Assembly (NCBI GenBank): GCA_946406115.1
Contig: OX291553.1
Location: 3,229,001-3,293,000 of the forward strand
Source of the DNA: Apoda limacodes
Taxonomy: Eukaryota > Arthropoda > Insecta > Lepidoptera > Limacodidae
Direction of reading: 5' to 3'
DNA length: 64,000 nucleotides
Shown: piece after piece, positions 13,691-27,767 of the stretch
Layout: every line of letters begins with the position of its first letter
Position numbering within the stretch: position 1 is the first letter of the stretch
Made by a program: the position numbers and the translations under genes
Notes under the pieces: model-generated
Told to the model about the DNA's origin: nothing
The model's input: only the letters and a program-made list of their open reading frames with translations
Database searches by the model: none

Positions 13691-16600
13691 GATTCGGGTG
13701 ATTGTACGCTCAAAAATGCGGACTGCCAGATACAAAAAAGCAGACTGCCAGGTAAAAGTTTAAGAACTTTTAATCAAGTTTTATTACCCAAAAAAAATGT
13801 TGTAATTTTGTACCTACGCCCGGTATTAAGAGACTCACCGTGTTATTTTCAGGGAATAGACTTTTCATAGGCTATCGTGTAATCTATAGGTAAAGAACTA
13901 TTTACTGTTTTAATTTTAAAATGTTAGTCTCAGTAGCTTCAGAGATAAGGAGAGGAATGGCCAATTTTCATTTGTTTTCTTAAATAACTTTAAAAATGAC
14001 CGATGACTTCTCATATTGCCCCCGTTAGTAAGAAAGACGCTTGTGACATAAAGTTGATTCGAAAAAAATGTTTAAATGATGATTTACCTATTTTATTTTA
14101 TGAAACTGTTAGAAATTTGATAAAGTAATATATATCTATTCAATCTTTTTCTCAATACAGTTTATCCACGTTTTTCTGAAAAGCGTCTTTTCAATTTCGT
14201 CTAAGTAAGAAAGTGTGTTGTGAAACGCCCTATTTTCTTTCAGTAACTTTGGTTCCAAAAACTAATGGTTAAAACTTTAGCCCTTTTTAACCACTTTACA
14301 ACTATTCATTTTCAAATAAAAATATATTTGAAATCCTAACAAGCCCTTTTATTTGATATATATCTCACGGTACAGTTTGCAAATATTTTTTTAAGTTTTT
14401 TCTAATTTACCCAACAAACGTGACCCTCCATATTAAAGAATCATTTATTTACGTTACACGTCTGGGTCTGAATTTAGAAACCCTAATTTTAATTCGTCGG
14501 CCAGTACGTGATATGGGATACCAAAGTTGATAAATAGAGTACCGATGTAGGGGTATTTACTCGTACTTAGTTAGTTTAGTTTTGATGTAGTCCATAATCC
14601 AATAACAACACAGACAGAAATCAAGCGGTTATAGTGTCTAAATGTATTGATTCAGTAAATATTTTATATACCTTTATCACCTCAGACAACGATGGGAGAG
14701 CTTTCGAAGTATACTGCACCTCAAGACAAACACCCGTTGGCCCGAAGTCCGACAAAAAGCGGCGTGGAACCTGCCTGCGGACAACTAGTCAAACTAGTTC
14801 CACAGTACTATGGCCGTACTCAGCTATGTGTCATGTTTTCCAATGCATTCTACTGGATCAAAGAATCCAGAACGCCTCGGATGAGATTTAGAGATAAAAA
14901 GCCTATATGCTATTCCAGGACCTAACCTTTATGTATGTCAAGTTTTATCCCTATCCGTCTAGTGGGTGAAGCGTGATTGAGTAACAAACATCCATTCAGA
15001 CATACAAACTTTCACATTTATAATATTAAATAGGATATGTTGATTTATGTTTACTTGATATAATTTGTACTGCCATGCATTAGTTCTTCCATGAGTTCTT
15101 CAATATGTTAGAGTTTATCGTTTTCTTTATACTTAGGCAACAACTTCAATTGCATTTTAAACTGTTGGGTGGGACTAATTGATGGTTGAAGATGTATTTA
15201 CACAATGTTCAACGACAAAAAATATTTCAAAATAAATTATTGTTTTTGAGAATGTATTCATGTTACATAATATAATATTTCTGTCGTTTCTAAAATTGTA
15301 AAGGCAAGTTTGCACAGTTAACAATCAGTATGGAAAACGAGAAACCGCTTCGGCTTTCTTTGACTTTCGAATATCGTTAAGTGGTCTCCTATACACGTCC
15401 ATTCTATAGACTTTACGATGTTGACCGACGCCTACTCCGTGTTCTCTGCAGATAGCGTTGAAACGCTTCTGCGTAATCTTCGACCATCGACGTCGCACTG
15501 CATTTTATTATCTAAGTATTTTTGGTAATTAGGAAAAGTATCTCTTATCATAAATATTATGTTATGTTCTTTTGCTTTTTCTTCCTGGTACGATCACACA
15601 AGATATCGCAAGGGCATCGTGCGCGCAATGGATTGTTTGGTATTGTTTCCAGGTACGCAAATAACTGTTGTACATATAAGAGTAGAGAAAGTTGTAAGTA
15701 GTAATTCTTTTTTTTTATTGAGCTAATATACTTTTTGCTTCATTAATATTGACGAAGTAAAAATCAAACTTACGGTTATACTTGGTTTTTAATTTACTTT
15801 TTGCGATATACAATTTCACAAATTCTAAAAATCTTCAAAGTGTCAATTACTACGTATTAAATCGATTGACATGAATATTCAATTTTTTTCCACCAAAATA
15901 AAAGCGAATCACGACAGTCCAATACTCTTGCATTATTTAATTGAAGATTTTCATTATATTATTGCTTATTATGTCACTGATAAGGCTTTGCCATGGCGGA
16001 ACGAAACGATCCACGCCAATCGTCCAACGAAAATGAAAACAAGGTCGAAACGGAGTTTGAATATTTGGGGCATTAGTCTTAACAATATTAATGTACCTAC
16101 TTTTTTCTTCTTTTACGCGTATTTTGTTACTTGTATGTTACTTAATGAGATTTACTGTTTAATGTGCTTACTCACGTTCTGTATCTGAAATGAGGTCAAG
16201 AATAACTGTTATGAAGTCGTTTAGATTCGCAAGATCCATCATTTGCATTAAAATTGTAATCTTCAAAGATATTTCTTGCATTCGTATTTTTATTTATCAC
16301 TTGAACATATTGTAAATCACTTATTATGCCGATTAGATCTTATGTATTGTCATTGACTGTGTTATTCCTATGTTTATTATCATTTCAACCAAACTTGTAT
16401 TATCTTAAGCGTCTTGTGTTGTTTTATGTCTTGTAAATTTGCTTGGTATTTCGCAAATAGCTGTATTGTTGTGGAATGCGCCGAGTGAACGTTGAGCTCG
16501 CGGCATCCCCAGTCGGTTGCTCAACTATGCGTCTAAATGTCAACGAGGCAAAGCCGTGATCTCTGTTGATGATGAAACAATATTTTTAATACGGTTAGCT

Positions 16601-19600
16601 GCCTTCCAGCCTATAAAAAAATTACCATCGTCATGGATGGCGTATCTTCACAGTATTAACAGACACCTGTGGAAATATTTACATTACATTCTTGTCCAGT
16701 TATTAAGAGTTAATGTGGTTATTTGTTGAGCTGATTTTCGCAACACTTTTGTTGTAATTGGGAATAATTCATTGAATTAAAACACTTTTGAAAATGTAAC
16801 GTTATTACTACATTTAGTTCTTAATCTTATATATAATGATTTTTAATATAGTCGTCACTTAAGATATATACTATAGAATTGGAAACGTATTTATCTCTGT
16901 GTTATTGTAGAAACCAGACCTATCGACACGTTTAACTGTCTTCTTTCTTTTTGGGTGTTGTGTATTTATTTTACTGTCTGTCTCATTTCCACCTGTGCCG
17001 TCTGCGTCGCGACACAGATACTGGCTCTTCCGACGATTGCTTTCTATTTTTGCTTGTCTTACTGGATTTGTCCTTCTGTGTGTTTGTTGCCCTCAAATAT
17101 TTTTTCTTGCTAGGTATATGTTACGTTGAATGTGTTTAAGGATCATACTGTTGCTGATAACTACAACTGTATATCGTTAAGTGAAGATAGTGAAAAATAT
17201 ACGTATATGTAGATCGTGCAAATTCTCATTGTTCTATTGTCGCTATGTTAATGTCGTTTTTCTCGCATTTTTATATACACCTTTTTATGTAGCGGTCCAT
17301 CAGTGGATACCTAATTGAAAAACAACTTTCCATGTCAAACATAAGCGTTTTGTATATTTTTTCCTCTGTCTTACAAAATCCTGGCATACAAGATAAAGTA
17401 ATCGAAGTTCTAGTTCACAATATAGAGCGTGGCAAGGTGATAAAAGGCTTCAAGGTTACACTTTGAGGCTCGATGTTACAGTTCAGTCGTCAAGAGGGTC
17501 ATGTAACCAAACCGTCCCTCGTGTCTAGAGTTGCGTGTTATTTTAATCATTAATGAAATAATAATGATATCAATGAAGAGTTCGTTGCACTTAAATGTTT
17601 TATAATTTAATTCCTTAAGCTGCAAAAGCTGTGTGTATCGTGTTGTTTATCAATTTTCACATACTTAATTAGTATTTCAATATAAATAACTTTTAATTGA
17701 TTTATTTTGGTTGTGCAGTTTTTTTTATGGGAGACATAAAACTTACTCATAATATACATGCACTGTAAACAAGATCTTTGTTTTGACACTTCCTGCACTA
17801 GCTCAGTTTCCGGTCGCCATTTGTAGATCTATTCAATGTTTATACCAAACTTTCACTTTTACGTAGTATTACATGTTTATTTCAATATTACATATTTGTT
17901 AGTCGTATTTTACGTACAGTAAGTAACTATGTATTTCGTAACTCACTTTATAAGTTGTTACTCCGGAATCGGGATCCACCAGACGTTAATCTGTCTAATT
18001 CTTTCTAGTTCTAATCCGATGAAAATTTAAACATATCTCCTATAGAGTCTAAACAATTACATTGCAATTAAGTATGTTTAGTGAACTTTGATAATACTTT
18101 TTGATTTGTGACACAACAGGATGTTATCATTGGTTTACCTAATACAAATTTAAAACGCGAATTGAAATAAGCGAGTGTATACGTACCTACTGATGGTGAT
18201 TCTTTTCCTGCATGGACATAATACTACCTACCCAAGGTACAGGTAGTATCGACGACAGCAGCTCGTCCGATTGAATAGGACATTCAATGGTAACAAAAGG
18301 AGTAATAAAATACTTAAGCCGAATGTCCCCGACACAATAGAGACATTACAGAGCTCGATGTGTGTGTGTGTGAGTACAACATGTGTGAGTGTGGAGAATA
18401 GTGAGCCAGTGCATGCTGTACGCAGTTGTATGGATGCATGCGAAATGACACGTGATGGGCTGACAAGGGCAATTACCCCATAAATCGACAACACTGACAA
18501 CATAACAAATTATTAATTTAATTTTATTATTGCAACTAGGTTTTTCTCTGTGGATCAACTGACGAAACAGTCGAACTGTTATATTTGTTTGATGACAGGC
18601 AGACGGAGCTGTCAAGACAACCTATAATAGTGATTTTATTTACGTAAGTGTATCACGCAATATTCATATTATTCAGATTTTCAGTGATCGATTAAATTTG
18701 AATTTTTTACCCCTGTCGAGGGGTTCGTTATCTTTATTTCATTTAGGTAGGTAACCTATACATCTAAGCCCTTTCGAATTTACTCTAAATTTAACCTTTT
18801 GGTTCTTACTAAAATTGGCTATTCACAGTTATTTATGATGTAGAAAAGAGATAAGTCCTGTTGGGCTAGTTTTTTACTAAGCGATTCTAACTAGTGGTTA
18901 AGAGTAAATACGTAGTATTTAATCAATTAGCGTTTCCATTATAAAGTTAGGCCGCATGCACAATACGACAATACATGCGATCTGATGTGGCCACATGTAC
19001 TGTTGCCACGTGGGGTGCGGCTGCGGTGTCAGCGGGCAGCTCTAGCGCGGAATTAGCGATAATGGGTCGAGGTCGGTCTGTCAATGATATATAGCTCACT
19101 TTAATGGTTTATAACTGACTGAATTGTGGCAAAGGAGCGATTCTTTCGGTATAGTTGTTTTTTCTTTGTAGTTGTAATAAAATTCCAAGGCCAGCCTCAA
19201 CAGTTTTTCCTCCGTGATTTTGCGTTAACAAAGTCCCCTAAAATTTTACTCCTAATTAATACTACCGCGTTCAAGTCCCGACACGTGTACTAATGAGTGT
19301 TAGAGCGCGGTTCGACTGAGAGCTACAAATTATTAGCTAGCAGATTTTTAGCAGCTCAATCGTTTTCAGATCACATTACAAACTGAGATGCCACCTCAGA
19401 GTGTTGGGTGGTGCCTTAACATAGGGTCCTAACGTTTGAAGGCTGGTGACGGTAAACCACATTCAGCCAATTCAACTAAAATTCAGAGCGAACATACCTT
19501 TATATGTCATCGAAACGTTTTAAGTATTTCATTTAGCGTGTGTAAAATCTGTACTCTAAGTATATTGTAGACAATAGGCCTGATTCACTAGTTAAAAGTC

Positions 19601-19711
19601 GCTTAGTGAGCTTTGGAGGACAGGGCTACTTTTTGTTTATTTAAAGAATTTGATGAAAAATGAGATCCGACAAATAAGTAAAGTCACAGTTATAGGCCAC
19701 AGAATAAGCAA
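13691..19711. other. Gene-free AT-rich stretch
   Basis: No conserved coding exon was recognised on either strand. A short RTE-like 3' tail may be present near 14940-15030. A (TG)n microsatellite tract lies near 18360-18390. Confidence 0.4.
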
Positions 19712-19830
19712 GCAGAAGTGGCAATGAGGAGGTCATTCGTCGCAGAACCGAAGGATCGGTAAGCGCAGCTTGGGTCGTAACCCGACTTGAATTAGGGGCT
19801 CATATTCGAGTGAGGTGGAGTCTAATAGCA
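19712..19830 (+). pseudogene. Decayed LINE reverse-transcriptase C-terminal fragment
   Basis: The + strand reads, with stops and frame changes, fragments such as QKWQ, GGH, QNR and GKRSLGRNP. They resemble the C-terminal stretch after the reverse transcriptase of RTE-like non-LTR retrotransposons (pattern KW-x-W-x-GH ... GKRSxGRP). Only about 120 bp is recognisable and no reading frame survives. The family assignment is from memory of the motif. Confidence 0.4.
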
Positions 19831-21687
19831 ATGGCATATCTCTGACAGTAAACTGCTGCAGGCTGATTGAATTATAATTGCATGAAGTTCTGTATGTCTT
19901 TGTTAAAGTTTTTATTTGCGTCGTTGATTTATCTATCAGTAAGTCACGAATAGTCCAAAGATAAAAAAAATTAGTATTTACCTGCTTACTAAAGAAGACT
20001 GAAGGTAAGTACGTCTGACATGCATTGCAACTGAAATTTTTTGTGTTAACTAAATTTAAGTTTGCATTGTAGTTTGTAATAAATTATTAGGTAGTCTAGG
20101 CATCGTTCTGAATTCAGTGGCCTTCTGAAGCCGAATTTTACGAGCTTCGGCATGCGACCGCCAAAGCTTTCACCTCTGCGACTAATATGTCGCTGACCAG
20201 TCGCAGTCGCAAAACGCATTTGTTTGGAATTTGGGCTCGGACCGCGGCTGCGAAAATATGATTTTCCTTTATACACACGGCGTGTTTTGATTTTATGAGT
20301 TACGCGTGCATTTCGACAATATTTTACGTGCATTTAGCTAATGCATTGTTTTTTTATTGACTACTGGCTTTTTGCCGCGGCTATGCTTATGTAGTTCTTG
20401 GGATATTATATGGCGTTGTTTGTTTCTTCTTGTTAGGTGAAAAGGAAGTAAAAATGCTAGCGAACGTCTTATCTCAGTAAATACTTCATAGTTATATTAC
20501 GGAGCTAAAAGAGACAGTGACAGATTGTTTTTGAAAAACAATCGGAACGCCGGGATTGTTCCTTTTTTCAGATGACATTTTTTTTTTAATATGACATTAA
20601 AGTGTATTATGTATAAACCCGGAAAGTCTGATGAATATGTAGGGCCGATTGCTATCTTTTACCAGGAAGCCCTACACGGAAAAAAAAGAGTTTCCAAGTT
20701 CTATTCCACCAAAATAATTTGCATTCGGTCAAGAAATCCAACCATTTTTGTAATATTTTGTACACAGAAGGCAATATTATTAAAAAAAAAATCGAAATTG
20801 ATGAACTTATTTTCTTATGAACTATTTTTTAACCAAATAAATGTCACGTTTTAGATCAACGCAACATAAATTAATAACCCTAGGACAATTAATGTTCTTG
20901 TATAGAATAAATACATTTTTATGTGCAACATATAATTTTCGTCCGTTTGAAACAAAAAATATTTTGCTGAGATACAATTTTTTTTGCGCCAAAATCATGG
21001 TTTTCTAAAATCTGTGACACTTATTAAAACCTTTTATTTCCGTTTAAAATAACTATATCTTAAATCAAAGCGAATAAAATGTTCAGTTAAGATAATATTG
21101 TTTTGAATTAGAGAAAATAGTAATTTTAACAGAATTTGTTGGATTCTTGACTCAAAATCTAATATTTTAAGCTGAAACTCTTGTTTTAGTGGAAACAAAT
21201 AAAATACCTGCTTTAAAATATATAAAATTTTCGTTGAAATTAATCAGCTAGTATCGTTTTGTACGCATTTTGTTTTCGCTTTCGTAAATTCCTGCATTTG
21301 TAAAACGAATGAACCTCATTAATGTTCTTTATTATATTTCGTGGATTTATTTATTTATTATTTTATTTAAGAGCTGCAGTAGTCGAGTTCAGAGCACCAT
21401 TCTCTTGTGAAAACTTCAAAAAAATCTCCATCCAATTAGCACACGAAGTTCTTTGCTCAAGAAAACAAAGTGTGTCAAATAAAGAAGCTTATTTTTCTTC
21501 AATAAATTAATTATTGTCTCAAACGGATACGATTCAATGTACTGTGTGTACATTTCTGGTTCAAGAAATTTGATCTTGTGTCAACAAATTCCTTTCGCGC
21601 CACAAATTTACCAAATCCCCTTTACTAGGCAAAGTCAATGAATGAAAAGTGATAGAGAGAAAGAAAGAGAACATTTACAATATCTCC
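19831..21687. other. Gene-free stretch
   Basis: Nothing recognisable. A 95-residue - strand frame at 20333-20046 has no known motif and may be repeat-derived. Confidence 0.4.
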
Positions 21688-22785
21688 CCAAAATTTAAAC
21701 TAGACTAAACCTTGCCTAAAAGGCAATGTATGTAACATTTCCTTTTAGGAGAAGATGTGGAATTTAACAACCACTTAGCGGCTCAATAATAGGCATTGAT
21801 TCATTTATTGTTTATGTTTAATACTATTTTTAATATGAAACAGTTTCATAAGATTTTAGCTTACCGCGACCGGGTCGGTGCCGGCTAAATGCAAAAAAAA
21901 GCCAAACAAGCGATCTTCGTCGGTCAGCCGGTGCTCCTAGTCCATTGTTAAACTGACAATACAATCATCGATCAAGACGCAAACCGATCTTTGTTCCAGT
22001 TCCAATGCTAATTTTGTTTCCAGCAACAAAGCGAGTGCACGGTTGTTAACGGAAACGTTTTCTTAAGTTTGTAAACAGCTGTTTAATATGATTGATTTTA
22101 CGGGCCGCGCAATTAAACGAGTTTTTGTTTTGTCACATATTAAAAATACCTCATTCATTTATTAATAATACATCAATTAAGTTAGGTGTTAAATTTTGAC
22201 GGGTTTTGTTTCAGGTTTACTAAAAAAAAGCGTTTAAGTGTTTATACGCGTAGCGTTATATGTTGTTTTAGATCCGAGTATACTTTTTACGCTACGCTGT
22301 ACGCCTATCTATAATATATTCATACCACTGAAAAATGAGCTCTATTTGAGCTCTACTTTGTCGACTTCAGCTTAACGCCCATAAAACAAATTAATATGCA
22401 CATTGCGGGCCCTCCTAAGTTAATGTTAACAACTCTACACTCGCTGTGTTGCTGGAAACAAAATTAGTATTGTAACTGAAACAAAGATCAGTTATCGTTT
22501 TGATTGATGACTGTATTGTCAGTTTAACAACAGACAGGAGCACTGGCTGGCCGAAGAAAGTTTTTGCATTTAGCCGGTACCGACCCGGTCGCGGTAAGCT
22601 AAAATCTTATGAAACTGTTTCATATTAAAAAAAGGATAAAACATAATGAATGAATTATTGCCTTAATTTATTCATATATTAATTTATTGAACTGCTTAGT
22701 GGTTCTTAAATTCCACGTCTTTCCTAAAAGGAAATGTTACATACATTGCCTTTTACGCAAACCCTAGTCTAGTTTAAATTTTGGG
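21688..22785. mobile_element. Foldback element 2 (long inverted repeat, about 1.1 kb)
   Basis: The left arm (about 21688-22050) is repeated inverted at about 22425-22785. CCAAAATTTAAACTAGACTAA at the left edge faces TAGTCTAGTTTAAATTTTGG at the right edge. Matching internal blocks include GCTTACCGCGACCGGGTCGG with its complement, and GAAACAGTTTCATAAGATTTT with its complement. The central 370-bp spacer carries no gene. The arms have accumulated indels. No target-site duplication was found. Confidence 0.8.
22290..22415 (+). repeat. Dispersed repeat, copy 1 (related copy at 31.0 kb)
   Basis: The core CCACTGAAAAAT, GAGCT, TATTTGAG, TTGTCGACTTCAGC and then GGGCCC is found again, diverged, at about 31005-31115. 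This copy lies in the spacer of foldback element 2. Confidence 0.45.
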
Positions 22786-24279
22786 TTGGCGCCACGCGCA
22801 ATGGATATAATATAAATGTTGACACTTTTTCTGTGTCACTTATTGACTATAGTTAGTAAAAGGAGAAAGATTTGGCAAAGTTCTGGCGAATTTATTGTTT
22901 ATATTTTTTGAGATGCTTCTCTTCATTATCATTTCCTAAACTCAATCCTCCTGATCCTCAAAAAACTTTAATAGGACTAGCCTTTCATAATATTTAATTA
23001 TTATTTTGCATTTTCCCTAAGGCAATAAAAAGTTTTCTGTGATATAGTCCATTTGAATTTAATTAATAAACCACGGTTTTGACGATGGATGTGTTGTACT
23101 TGTACGAAAATAAACATGTAAAAAAATATTTATTGTCTTCAAATTTTGCAGTTATTTAAAGTTGTAATGATTTGTTTTGTTAGTGGATATTAAAGTGACG
23201 AGCTAATATTCTTATTTAGATGGAATGATACAATAATGTTATTGTTATCATATTCAACATGGCAGAACATAATTGATATAAGGTACATGAGCTTTCTCTA
23301 AAAGAGAAAGTTTCTTTTTTTTACAAAGGAAATAGAACGTCTTTATTTTGGAAATCTGTTAAAATTTCATGATTACCGTGAAACAACTTGAAGCTAACAT
23401 TAATATACGAACGTAGTTGTTACTAAATAGTTGTTGTTGCTAATGAAATGTACTCGTTCATATATAACACACCTGTAGGTATTTCTTGTTTTGAAAACAA
23501 TTATTGTTTGAAAATTTAATTCATAAGATCTTCTTACTCATAGTTATCTGCATTTACTGAAATAATACAGTCACAGGGCCAGAAACTGTTAATAAATGCC
23601 AAAACATTCCAGTACCTACATGCATTTCAGAGTTCTTATTTGTTTGTTTCTGTTATAACGTATTTGATATGGGACCTCTGAAGCTTCTACGTTAGTTCAT
23701 ATTTATCGTGGACTTAAGTCCGCGTGAACTACGATGCCTCACGATGTCCACGCCCCGGTACTTTCGCTCCCATGACAGGTTGCGCACGAGCAAATGTAAA
23801 TGAGGAATCTTACAAACAACGATAAACTATTATATTTATGTCGATATTAAATTAAAGAACCTGATTTTCGTTACGTACATCGCCGTGGCTAATATGTACC
23901 TCGGCATGCATCGTATGCAATTGGTTTTAAACCCGCCGTGTTCAACTATTTTTGGTGCAGTTGTGCAACTCCATACGTCGTAACAGAACGTCGACAAGGC
24001 TTAGGATTACATACATACTCTTTATTTTAGTTGTTTACTTTTTTGCCTGTTTCTCTGTTATATATATTTATCTAGTTATAGAAGGCGTTAAAACGATTTT
24101 GGCATATATATGTTCAATTAATTCAATGTTACGACGTCTGTCTGTATATCACTGTGTTTCCGAGCATGCTAAGTAAAGAACATCGTTATTGTTTATATTA
24201 AGATGCACATACGATTTATGAATCGCAGAAATATTTCGGAGCCTTATTAGAGCTACCGACTGAAGCTCTACCGTGATTC
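22786..24279. other. Gene-free stretch
   Basis: No exon, RNA gene or structured repeat recognised. Confidence 0.4.
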
Positions 24280-24450
24280 ATTTTTTTTATACCACTAAGG
24301 TGGCAAACAGGATCACAGTCCGCCTGATGGTAAGCGGTCACCGTAGCCTCTGGACGCTTGCAACACCAGTATCACTCGCGCGTTGCCGACCATTCAAAAA
24401 TCTAATAACTTCTTTCTTGAAGAACCCCATGTTTTGCATTTATTATAATT
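24280..24450 (-). repeat. LINE 3' end (tail family A), copy 1
   Basis: On the - strand the sequence reads out the last residues of a LINE ORF (FFKKEVIRFLNGRQRAS-like) followed by TGGTGTTGCAAGCGTC, GCTTACCATCAGGCGG and GTTTGCCACCTTAGTGG, then an A-rich end. The same 3' text recurs at 33040-33142 and 54690-54785, and more diverged near 28250. It is the 5'-truncated tail of a non-LTR retrotransposon. Confidence 0.65.
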
Positions 24451-26529
24451 GCTGACTCAACAATGTAAATATTAAGATTTTCTGTCAATACAAAGTGCAG
24501 AATTCGATATTGAATTTCGATATCCGGCGAGTTCCCGCGATTGCTGGGAGCTAGTACTTGCGGTCGGCACTTGCGCAGATATCTAGATTCTATATCTAGG
24601 CAATTGTTGTGAAACTGAACCGGCCGGTGGTCACGTCCCTTCGGCACTCGTGCGGTTGTTTGTGTTACATTACATACAATGTTACATGTTATACCTGAAC
24701 ACATACTACGCACTTATTTGCTTTGTTTAATGCGTCATGTTCAATTAAGCTGATTTTAACTTGATTATTGTACGTGACATCAGGGTAAGTTTTAAGCGAT
24801 GTGTAATCGTAATCAGCGATGTTATCTCTAATTTTGGGGCTCAATGATGTTTTTTTCCTTTTTCCATAAATAATTATTTTGATATCTTTAGTTACGTAAC
24901 TAAACTAAATTCGATTGAGAAACATTATGGAAAAAACTGAAATTTCCCCTACCTTTTCTAGATATCTGTATAATGGACTAGCGGCTTGTTCGATAGAGGT
25001 AGCAAATTACTGTTCCCCTGATATAAAAAGAATTTATTTTTTCCGTAGCTAATATAAATATTTAATAAATTTCAGTTTTTTCCATTGATAAACGGCGCTT
25101 TGTCGCTAAAAATGCTTTGATGATTGATGAGACATCATGTACAAGTATGTACGACTTATCGGTAACTTTAAGAGTGAGTTGGGAGACAATTACCCTGTCC
25201 GTACCGTGACGGACGCGCTTCGACCTTCGCACGGACGGCATTGTGTTTTATTTATCTATGGTTCAGTCTTCAAACGTTCAAAACGTTGTTTACGCCCACT
25301 TAAGACAAACTACCAGTTTCCTGCGTGCACCTGCGGTGGACCCGGTGGACGGTCACATTCAGGGATTCATTATGTCACTGAACGTAATATTCTCTTCGGA
25401 ATTCATGTTTATTTTTAGTTAGAACTAAACGTCTGACACTTTTACTTGTCTCTTATTCCTTGGAAGTAGATATATTAAGAGGAAACATATCGCTGTTTCT
25501 CCCCATACAAACTTATTCCCCTGTTTCCTCCCTGGATTTTGGCAAAACAGCCGGTTGTTTTTTATGTATGTATAATATACACAAACACTATGACTGTATG
25601 TTATGTTTTTTATGATATGCCATTTCTATGAAAAACTGGAGTCCTGCAAAAGTCAAAAAAAATCCTTTTTTATGACATCTTTAGACCCGTGCTAGGAATA
25701 TACAGATATGAAAATGTATAAGTTTAGAGTTAAGAAAAAAAAAAACTGACACGAAATAATTAATTACCTTTAAGGTGAAGTAACTTTTATAAAATTTGGT
25801 TGAGATTCGAAAGAGGAAAGTGGGGAATACGATACCCCGATTTAAAAAAATTCGACTATGTTAAACAGCTCGAGGCGCAGTTGTCGCTATCACACATTCT
25901 TATCTTGGACCGGGTTCTAAAGCGACAGCAAATGTTTTTCAAATACCTATTTCTGCATTCGCTTGGATGTTATGTTTCCATTTAAGGTATACATAAAACC
26001 TAGGTTACACCTAAGATATGTAACCGTGAGATTTGACATTTTTAACACGAAGTTATTTAAAAATATGTAACTGCATAATTAAATCTATTACCTACATATA
26101 CTTCGTACATAGTATTAAGTCTTATTATTATATATGAACGTACGTATTACAAATAAGGCAATATATTGTTTATGTCGGTTCGCTGTGAAGCTAACCGACG
26201 CTTCCTCCTTCGGCCTGCGGTCAAATTACAGCTTACGCAACTGTGCACTTTTGTGTACCTGTTTTTGCTGCTAATCGTAATATGCACAAAAGCGAAAATG
26301 ATATACATAGTAGATTATAATACTGCCTTACCTGGCAAACATTAATTCGCTATGGCCTCCTCTCCTCTCTGTCGGGATATGTCCCTCGCTGGCCTCACTC
26401 TTAACTGTAGCTTGTCAAGTGTCAAGTGTTTCGTGTTTTAATACCGAGGTGTAAGAAAATATTTGTCCCACAAAAAAATAAAAGTCCAATTGGTTGCCTA
26501 TACTTTATTTGCCTATCAAATGTATTAGT
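24451..26529. other. Gene-free stretch
   Basis: No conserved exon was recognised. Short reading frames on both strands lack motifs. Confidence 0.4.
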
Positions 26530-27767
26530 CCATTGAAATGTTACATGAGCTTTGCATTTGTTAGAGGTCGCAATTTTATTTTTGGGACATGTGTGGGGGG
26601 TCAATAGAAGCTTATTCTCAAGTTTAAGGGATCGCCACCCTTGTCATCCGGCCTCCATCTTGGTAAAAGGGGTGAAAACACTTTTTTCGCGATATCTTGG
26701 AAACTATCGTCTTACAAAAAATTAGTAAACACATAATTTGTAGCAAATTGTTTTGCCTACAAATATGTTAACATAACTTTTTGCCCTAAATTAAAAATTA
26801 AAGAAGTTATAAGCAAAAAAGTGATAACATTTTTATAAAAATTTTCTTTTTTGCTCTATAACTTTTTTTTTATAATTTTACAAATAACTTACCTCAGACC
26901 AATCTTGTAGATGATATTTTGAGGTCAATTTTTCTCTGTAATTTTTTTTAAGTTCATTGATTTAAAACGCTGTTACAGCGCTCCAAAGTTGACCAGGTTC
27001 GTCAATGCTCATGAGAATCCGGTCAAAACGAAATTTTAACTTATTTTTGTTTTTTTTTTATTGTAAATATATTCTTAAATTTTTTCGTTAAATTCGTACA
27101 ACTTTACTTATTCATTCCTAACTCTTTTCCCACCACCTATGAGGTAGAGTCTGTAGGCCCGTTTTTTTTTTACGTGGTATTCCCAGTAGGCCTACTCCAC
27201 GGACATCTTACTTATTAGGTAATCCTCGACATCATAATATTTTCAATCACTTATTAGCTAGCTATTCTAATCTACTTTTCTTCGATGGTCCAGGTTGTGG
27301 CTCAGAATCTCTAAATCAACGTCAAATGTGTCAAATTCTCATGAGCATTGACGAACCCGGTCAACTTTGGAGCGCTGTAACAGCATTTTAAATGTATGAA
27401 ATAAAAAAAAATAACAGAGAAAAATTTTCCTCAAAAGACCATCTACAAGATTGGTCTGAGGTAAAATTTTTGTAAAATGTATAAAAAAAAGTTATAGAGT
27501 AAAAAAGAAAATTAATTTTCATTTAGGGCAAAAAGTTATATGAACATATTTGTAGGCAAAACGAATTTTTTGTAAGACGCATAGTTTCCGAGATATCGTG
27601 AAAAAAGTGTTTTCACCCCTTTTTCCAAGATGGTGGCCGGATGACAAGGTTGGCGATCCCTCAAACTTTAAGTAAAGCTTCTATTGACCCCCCAAACATG
27701 TACCAAAAATAAAATTGCGTCCTCTAACAAATGCAATATTCGGTCCATTAATTGTAACATTTCAATG
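26530..27767. mobile_element. Foldback element 3 (long inverted repeat, about 1.24 kb)
   Basis: The arms (about 26530-27017 and 27335-27767) are reverse complements with moderate divergence. CCATTGAAATGTTAC at the left edge faces GTAACATTTCAATGG at the right edge. Inner text TTGACCAGGTTCGTCAATGC faces GCATTGACGAACCCGGTCAA. The spacer of about 317 bp is non-coding. No target-site duplication could be fixed because the flanks are only loosely similar. Confidence 0.82.

Noticed and set aside
18354..18390. TG repeat considered as a regulatory or CRISPR-like array
   Set aside because: It is an ordinary microsatellite. No direct repeat-spacer arrangement exists anywhere in the window.
20046..20333. 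95-residue basic - strand frame
   Set aside because: No conserved motif; possibly repeat-derived.
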